Origin: Siphonodentalium dalli
Taxonomy: Eukaryota; Mollusca; Scaphopoda; Gadilida; Siphonodentaliidae
NCBI GenBank assembly: GCA_032622095.1
Contig: CP136066.1
Coordinates: 106,971,319-107,035,318 of the forward strand
DNA length: 64,000 bases
Direction: 5' to 3'
Shown here: one piece after another, positions 56,785 to 64,000 of the stretch
How the letters are laid out: each line of letters starts with the position of its first letter
Numbering within the stretch: position 1 is the stretch's first letter
The notes under the pieces: generated by a model
Seen by the model: only the letters and a program-made list of their open reading frames with translations
Told to the model about the DNA's origin: nothing
Database searches by the model: none
Translations under genes and position numbers: made by a program

Positions 56785-57100
56785 ATCTGTTACTGCATGT
56801 TGAATTTAATAGCTGAGCATTCCTACAAATGAATCAATAGGATTCAAGTCGCTGCTCATTACAGCACATTTAGTCACCAATGGATTAACATCCCTATAAT
56901 AATATTCGTAACTGCGTTATTCTTTTCTCTTTTTTTATATGTTACTGCTTGTTGAACTTAATAGCTAAGCATTCCTACAAATTAATAAATAGGATTCAAG
57001 TCACTTCTCATTACAGCGCATTTAGTAACCAAAGGTTTAACATCCATATAATAATATTTGTAACTGTAGGATTCTTTGCTTTTTTATATCTTCTATTAAA
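56785..57100 (+). repeat. Tandem duplication of about 153 bp
   Basis: TGTTACTGCATGTTGAATTT AATAGCTGAGCATTCC (56,787) recurs at 56,940 as TGTTACTGCTTGTTGAACTT AATAGCTAAGCATTCC. The match continues through TAGGATTCAAGTC, CTCATTACAGC, AACATCC and ATAATAATATT. Confidence 0.85.
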
Positions 57101-57654
57101 AAATCAGAGATCCCTAGTCAATCTAAAATATGATTGAGTGAAAGTTTATCGTGCTTGTATATGCTTTAATAGCTGCATATTCTAGAATTCTAGAATTTAA
57201 CCTAGATAATCAGCATCCAGCAAGCGGATGCCCGACATAAACTTCATAAACTGAACTATTGAATAAGCATATATAGAAAGGCAGTGTAATTCATCGAAAT
57301 TAATGACAAGTGTTGCAAATTTCAACTTAATACATAGTTTGTTGTGTTTATCTTTGTATACTTTCACAAAATTGGCAGTTTGAACCATGTACCATGGCAA
57401 ATATTAGCCATAGTTTTACCCGTATAGAACGATTACATGGGGAGAGAACCGATTCGATCAGGAGAGAACCTAAACACTTATCAAAATTCGTGGTTTTTGT
57501 CGTTGTTATGACTCGCACAATGAAAGTTTCGTTATTAACACGCTCATTGGTGCCATAGATTGTGATGGGATTGAAAATAACTAATCGAATTATCACCTAG
57601 ATGCCTCAAAATTGCGTTTTAACTGTCAAAAAGTCGTGAAAATGTATAATTTCG

Positions 57655-57740
57655 ATCATCAGGAACCGTCACAAATCAGTCAAGAACCATCACAAACTGG
57701 CGATAGAACGATTTCCATTGTAACAATTCCTACACAGTTT
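57655..57740 (-). repeat. Inverted repeat, right copy (partner at 54,901)
   Basis: CAGGAACCGTCACAAATCAG, AAGAACCATCACAAAC, GATAGAACGA and ATTCCTACACAG are the complement of the left copy in the reverse order. Confidence 0.75.
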
Positions 57741-58090
57741 TTATTGTGTAATTTTGTCACAAATAAACGTTAATTAGACTAATTATCTCTTATAACGATG
57801 GAATAAAACAATACAAAAGATAAATCTGGGACATTTGACGTTCGGAGTGTAGCAGTGGGATCACTCTAATCGTCTCTATTGCTATATGATATCGCCTGAA
57901 TCGTCTGTTCTAAAATACAACAATTTTCCATTTTAATCATCTCATTTTATAATAAAAATAATCATATTTATTATTGTATACCCACGAAACTATTTAAAAA
58001 TTGTTATATGGAGAGATAATCCATCTTCAAGATGATACCAAGGACGAAAATAAGCATGCACACATCATAAATGACTGTCTATTGTGTGTG

Positions 58091-58123
<33 letters not shown>

Positions 58124-58945
58124 GTTATGCTTAAAGGGCAATCAGTTGAAAATGCCAACCCTTTTGAGTGCATATATACTTGTTTCTGCTTTGTTGGAAA
58201 GTCGGGGAACATCTAGCCACGTCCCTGGTGAAAGGTAAAACTTAAATATACAAACTTATCTAAACTGTTTTCAGAGAATCACAGCTGATCGTTATAAACA
58301 AGTTTTTTTCTGCTGGCCATGGATCAGGTTATATTATAGTTAGTTTATTAATTGGAAATTGATAACAGTTTTTTCACTTTTTCTCACAGTCTCGACATTG
58401 GATATCATATAATATATAGCATGGTTTTTCTTTTAAAGTTTCTGGCCTTTAAATTATTATGGAATGAAACTTCTCTGCTATATAACCAATTAACACATCC
58501 ATTTCATAATAGACTAACACAGAGACAATGAGCAATCTGGGGGGGTCACTCCCTTTTCCGGATAATGATTTCGTTAGAAGCATTGGAATTGAGGGAAGTT
58601 CGTTAGATGTATAAATTTCAAGGGGAGGAGAGATTTCATCCCACACATAAGTGGACACGACGCCAAAAGGAGGTACACAATTAAAATAATTTCCCAATGT
58701 TCCTGTGAAAAGTGGTGGTCATATCAATTTGACAGAATCGACAATGTCACGATTGTAAATAGTATACACGTGTGCTGTGGAACAATGATATGAAAACACA
58801 TTCCACCCCGATCTCCACACCAGTGTGCATTAATTGATCTCGAGTGAAATTGTAAAACAAATTACCCTGAGTTCGATTTGCACACGTAAATTCGCAAAGA
58901 CGTCAAATTCATTACTATCAGACAAACCAGTCAAAGCTCCATGAA
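57741..58945. other. Spacer, nothing recognised
   Basis: AT-rich DNA with an uninterrupted run of about 30 T near 58,090-58,119. No supported gene. Confidence 0.5.
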
Positions 58946-58951
58946 TTCCGT

Positions 58952-60470
58952 TCCTAGTTCCCAGTTCTCAAAATATAATAATAATCGTTACTAAATCGCA
59001 TATGTATGCATAACCACAGCAGCTACTGGGCCACCCTTTTGGATTATTCTTGTGCCACCACTAGTCCATCTAGAAATCACAAATCAAGTCACATACGCCC
59101 GTCCAGCTGCTAAAACATTGGGCGTAATTCGTGCGTGGGGTCAATATAATGAAAAAAAGGTAATTTTTCGTTGCTAAATCGCCTGCATAGGCATAACAAT
59201 AGCAGCCACGAGGCTATCCTTGGTGAAGATTCTTGTGCCACCACTAGTCCATCTAGAAATCACAAACCAAGTCACGTACGCCCATCCAGCTGTTAAAAAA
59301 TTGGGCGAAAGTAGTGCGTGGGGTAAAAAAAAGAGGACATTTTTCGTTGCTGAATTCCTTATGTATGCATAACCACAATAGCCACGGGGCTATCCTTGAT
59401 GAAGATTCTTGTGCCACCACTAGTCCATCTATAAATTACAAACCAAGTCACGTACGCCCGTCCAGCTGTTCAAAAATTGGGCGAAAGTCGTGCGTGGGGT
59501 AAACATAGGACATTTTTCGTTGCTAAATTCCTTATGTATGCATAACCACAGCAGCCACGGAGCTATCCTTATGGATTCTCCTTGTGCCACCACTAGTCCA
59601 TCTATAAATCACAAATCAAGTCACATACGCCCGTCCAGCTGCTAAAACATTGGGCGTAAGTCGTGTGTGGGGTAAATTTTATGAAAAAAAGGTAATTTTT
59701 CGTTGCTAAATCGCCTGCGTAGGCATAACAATAACAGCCACGATGTTATCCTTATGGATTCTTCTTGTGCCACCACTAGTCCATCTAGAAATCACAAACC
59801 AAGTCACGTACGCCCGTCCAGCTGTTCAAAACTTGGGCGAAAGTCGTGCGTGGGGTAAAAATAGGCCATTTTCGTTGCTAAATTCCTTATGTATGCATAA
59901 CCACAGCAGCCACGGAGCTATCCTTATGGATTCTTCTTGTGCCACCACTATAGTCCATCTAGAAACTACAAACCAGGTCACATACGGCCATCCAGCTGCT
60001 AAACAATTGGGCGTAAGTCGTGCGTGGGGTAAATTTAAAATAGAGCAAATTCCCTATGTATTCTTTATGTATTTATAACCACGACAGCCACGGGTCTATC
60101 CTTGTTGAATCTTCTTGGGCCACCACTAGTCCATCTAGAAAAAAAGGACGGGCGTATGTGACTTGGTTTGCGAGTTCTAGATGGACTAGTACTGGCACAA
60201 GAAGAATCCACAAGGATAGCACCGTGGCTGTTGTGGTTATAAATACATAAAGAATTTAGCAACAAAAAATGTCCTATTTTACCCCACGCACGACTTACGC
60301 CCAATTTGTTAGCAGCTGGACGGGCGTGTGTGACTTGGTTTGCGATTTCTAGATGGACTAGTGGTGGCACAAGAAGAATCCAAAAGGGTGGCCCAGTAGC
60401 TGCTGTGGTTATGCATGCATAGGCGATTTAGTAACGATTATTATTATATTTTGAGAACTGGGAACTAGGA
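58952..60470. mobile_element. Foldback element with inverting internal tandem array
   Basis: The ends TCCTAGTTCCCAGTTCTCAA AATATAATAATAAT and their complement at 60,440-60,470 form terminal inverted repeats that continue through CGTTACTAAATCGC. Inside, about seven forward units of 175-183 bp are marked by GCCACCACTAGTCCATCTAG (59,055 to 60,121), CACGTACGCCCGTCCAGCTG and TTGGGCGTAAGTCGTGCGTG. Two units in the opposite orientation follow (CTAGATGGACTAGT near 60,178 and 60,349). The switch point lies in a short AT/GA stretch at about 60,135-60,150. No transposase is present. Confidence 0.9.
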
Positions 60471-60531
60471 GCTGGGAACTAGTATATAACGGCTATCAGA
60501 CAAGGAATTATTTCGGCCAATTTGGCCGGTT

Positions 60532-63171
60532 ACTTCATGTGACTTTTTCATCTGACGTGTGTGTCGGATAATTGATCTGGAGGATTTATGTAAATGTTAG
60601 CCCAAACTACATTTCCAAGTAACGATGGTTTTGTTGTTTATTTTGAGGAATAATACCGCGTCAGATGAATTCAGCCCAAATATGTTAACAGTTGTCGTGT
60701 CAAACATTCGGCAGTAGGTTAGCGTTATTTAGTATTTGTGGATGTCATTTAACATGGGGAAAATAGACTACTGCGCTTGAACGAGCATGTGAATTTGTCG
60801 TTTTTAATGTACAGCAACTTGATAATCAATAACAGAGGCATTCTCTGTCAAATATGGTCGCTCTATTTACGGTATTAATTGCGGAACTTTCTAAAGTAAA
60901 CTACGCGTAAACGGATACATACGGTAAATTCTAGAATGTGCCGGAATCGGCCTAATCGCCCCAGCGCCAACTCGCCCAGTCGACGTGTGTCAATTCGGTA
61001 CCTACTATAACATGTACCCGAGTCCGATACGGAATAAAAGATGTATACGTGTGTTATATAGCGTTTGGTCCGTTGTTTCTCAATGAATATTATTGAAATT
61101 TGGTGTATATGTCCGGGCTGGGACATGGAATACAACAACGTTTGAATTGTTTTTAAATTTACAAATTTGTTGATTTTATTCAATTTGTTTTCGTTCTGAA
61201 AACACACTATAAAGTGTATATAATATAATAACGAACACGAGACATACATAATTTATAAACTGTTAACAAAAGATATCAAATTCAATACATGACAAAGATG
61301 ACTCAGTGGAGTTTATAAAGTGAACATAAAAACATTGAGGTAAGCATCTTTTTAAGGAATGCAACTTTATTTAATGATAATAAACACATAAATTAAAATA
61401 ACAAACATGAGACTTCATGTGACTTTTTCATCTGACGTGTGTGTCGGATAATTGATCTGGAGGATTTATGTAAATGTTAGCCCAAACTACATTTCCAAGT
61501 AACGATGGTTTTGTTGTTTATTTTGAGGAATAATACCGCGTCAGATGAATTCAGCCCAAATATGTTAACAGTTGTCGTGTCAAACATTCGGCAGTAGGTT
61601 AGCGTTATTTAGTATTTGTGGATGTCTTTTAACATGGGGAAAATAGACTACTGCGCTTGAACGAGCATGTGAATTTGTCGTTTTTAATGTACAGCAACTT
61701 GATAATCAATAACAGAGGCATTCTCTGTCAAATATGGTCGCTCTATTTACGGTATTAATTGCGGAACTTTCTAAAGTAAACTACGCGTAAACGGATACAT
61801 ACGGTAAATTCTAGAATGTGCCGGAATCGGCCTAATCGCCCCAGCGCCAACTCGCCCAGTCGACGTGTGTCAATTCGGTACCTACTATAACATGTACCCG
61901 AGTCCGATACGGAATAAAAGATGTATACGGGTGTTATATAGCGTTTGGTCCGTTGTTTCTCAATGAATATTATTGAAATTTGGTGTAAATGTCCGGGCTG
62001 GGACATGGAATACAACAACGTTTGAATTGTTTTTAAATTTACAAATTTGTTGATTTTATTCAATTTGTTTTCGTTCTGAAAACACACTATAAAGTGTATA
62101 TAATATAATAACGAACACGAGACATACATAATTTATAAACTGTTAACAAAAGATATCAAATTCAATACATGACAAAGATGACTCAGTGGAGTTTATAAAG
62201 TGAACATAAAAACATTGAGGTAAGCATCTTTTTAAGGAATGCAACTTTATTTAATGATAATAAACACATAAATTAAAATAACAAACATGAGACTTCATGT
62301 GACTTTTTCATCTGACGTGTGTGTCGGATAATTGATCTGGAGGATTTATGTAAATGTTAGCCCAAACTACATTTCCAAGTAACGATGGTTTTGTTGTTTA
62401 TTTTGAGGAATAATACCGCGTCAGATGAATTCAGCCCAAATATGTTAACAGTTGTCGTGTCAAACATTCGGCAGTAGGTTAGCGTTATTTAGTATTTGTG
62501 GATGTCATTTAACATGGGGAAAATAGACTACTGCGCTTGAACGAGCATGTGAATTTGTCGTTTTTAATGTACAGCAACTTGATAATCAATAACAGAGGCA
62601 TTCTCTGTCAAATATGGTCGCTCTATTTACGGTATTAATTGCGGAACTTTCTAAAGTAAACTACGCGTAAACGGATACATACGGTAAATTCTAGAATGTG
62701 CCGGAATCGGCCTAATCGCCCCAGCGCCAACTCGCCCAGTCGACGTGTGTCAATTCGGTACCTACTATAACATGTACCCGAGTCCGATACGGAATAAAAG
62801 ATGTATACGGGTGTTATATAGCGTTTGGTCCGTTGTTTCTCAATGAATATTATTGAAATTTGGTGTATATGTCCGGGCTGGGACATGGAATACAACAACG
62901 TTTGAATTGTTTTTAAATTTACAAATTTGTTGATTTTATTCAATTTGTTTTCGTTCTGAAAACACACTATAAAGTGTATATAATATAATAACGAACACGA
63001 GACATACATAATTTATAAACTGTTAACAAAAGATATCAAATTCAATACATGACAAAGATGACTCAGTGGAGTTTATAAAGTGAACATAAAAACATTGAGG
63101 TAAGCATCTTTTTAAGGAATGCAACTTTATTTAATGATAATAAACACATAAATTAAAATAACAAACATGAG
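60532..63171 (+). repeat. Three near-identical 880-bp tandem copies
   Basis: Copies start at 60,532, 61,412 and 62,292 (ACTTCATGTGACTTTTTCAT) and differ by only a few bases each (for example CGTGTG against CGGGTG near 61,030, and GATGTCATTT against GATGTCTTTT). A 124-codon minus-strand frame is repeated in all three because the copies are almost identical. It has no domain, and I do not count it as a gene. The right end of each copy carries a ~170-bp sub-repeat (ACGAACACGAGACATACATA, then ACAAACATGAGAC). Confidence 0.95.
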
Positions 63172-63285
63172 ACATACATGATTTATAAACTGTTAACAAA
63201 AGATATCAAACTCAATACATGACAAAGATGACTCAGTGAAGTTTATAAAGTAAACATAAAAATATTAAGGTAAGAATCTTTTTAA
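63172..63285 (+). repeat. Partial sub-repeat after the 880-bp copies
   Basis: Continues as GAGACATACATGATTTATAA ACTGTTAAC..., matching the sub-repeat start inside each 880-bp unit at lower identity. This shows the ancestral single-copy order before the 880-bp amplification. Confidence 0.85.
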
Positions 63286-64000
63286 GCATTACTAAACCGT
63301 TTAGCACAGACCACAGACCACTTCACTCATCCGATCATCACCAAACTTCATATTTATCTTGATATTGATCTATCAGATGAGAGCTATCAAATATTTTTTT
63401 AATTTCATAGGAAAAAACGGTCGCCAGCGGCCATATTGCATTTACGTTATATTTTATCGCGTCATGTCGATATCTAGTATTACTTAGAAATTTCACCTTT
63501 CCAGATTCATAATTGCTCCATTGACTGTAACAGATGAAATTATTCCCCTCTTCGGATAGAGTGTCATTGAAACTTTATTTTGTCAGACTGTCTGTATAAT
63601 CACTGATTATATATGGCAATAATCTGTAATAAGATGTAGCACTATTTTATTTTATATTTACATGCAGTGCTGTTTTTATACATCAATTCTAATCCCCCTA
63701 GATCATCATGTGATCGATCATACATCGCGCGAGGACCTGGTTGAATTAAGGGGGGTTTTATGGATCACTTCTGTCCTCAAGCTAGATTATACTTATGACA
63801 TTTAATGGCATGTTTCTAACGTGGAGGGTTAGATATGCTTGAGAAACCACCACTCTTTAATTCACACCAAGTTCTCAGCTGTCATGTTCGGATATTAGAA
63901 CCCATAGCCATGATATATGGTTTATTTTGTGTATACTAGTAATATAGTTATTTTCAGAACCTTTATATACCAGTACTGTGTATAACAATGCATATAAATT
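63286..64000. other. Right-hand spacer, nothing recognised
   Basis: About 700 bp of AT-rich DNA with no supported gene, repeat or RNA. Confidence 0.5.

Noticed and set aside
60875..63009. A 124-codon frame conserved in three copies
   Set aside because: Conservation is fully explained by the near identity of the 880-bp tandem copies, and the sequence has no recognisable motif.

Overview
The window looks like repeat-rich, intergenic nuclear DNA of a marine invertebrate, most plausibly a mollusc. It has no bacterial gene layout: no long dense ORFs, operons, rRNA or intact tRNA. It carries satellites, foldback elements, degraded mobile-element genes, one exon-like HECT segment behind a 3' splice site, and repeat families I associate with molluscan genomes. 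These include a 'GGGCCATAACTC' tandem block ending in a CAGACAGACGGACGGA tract, and a hairpin whose loop reads GAGCTTTAGCGA. The species cannot be named from sequence alone.

Layout. 1-245: a short module that recurs at 43,215-43,455. About 246-15,770: one satellite array of roughly 75 monomers of about 202 bp, each with a palindrome in its middle, organised into nested higher-order repeats of 6, 9 and 16 monomers and decaying at both edges. 15,770-22,040: AT-rich DNA with small tandem blocks and three hairpins, one with 73-bp arms. 22,060-24,425: a GC-rich array of about 137-bp units. 24,581-27,080: a foldback element built of G-run tandem units that reverse orientation, followed by a 175-bp array. 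27,080-30,740: mostly unassigned.

30,745-45,352 is the most informative part. A fragment of an expanded, uncharacterised invertebrate gene family (30,745-31,212) runs into the 3' tail of an LTR retrotransposon. Into that tail a 4,599-bp Polinton/Maverick-type element is inserted (31,435-36,033). It has 1,491-bp terminal inverted repeats, 5'-AG termini, a perfect 6-bp target duplication (TGTATA), and one 537-residue packaging-ATPase-like gene with two zinc fingers. The rest of the same uncharacterised family lies at 39,683-42,103 as a frameshifted pseudogene. It sits between a pair of about 640-bp inverted repeats (38,990-39,639 and 44,722-45,352) together with a 21-bp minisatellite.

45,350-64,000: foldback elements (45,687, 47,369, 53,566, 58,952), an internally deleted gypsy-type retrotransposon relic on the minus strand (48,545-48,962), a 150-bp array, a terminal HECT-domain exon (51,226-51,491), a second inverted 21-bp minisatellite (51,775-52,672), and three near-identical 880-bp tandem copies (60,532-63,171).

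How it fits together: there is no pathway here. The window is a graveyard and nursery of mobile and tandem DNA. The best candidate for something undescribed is the single-gene Polinton derivative whose inverted repeats end inside the ATPase reading frame. The second is a recurring architecture, seen in at least two unrelated families, in which a foldback element carries an internal tandem array that flips orientation halfway.
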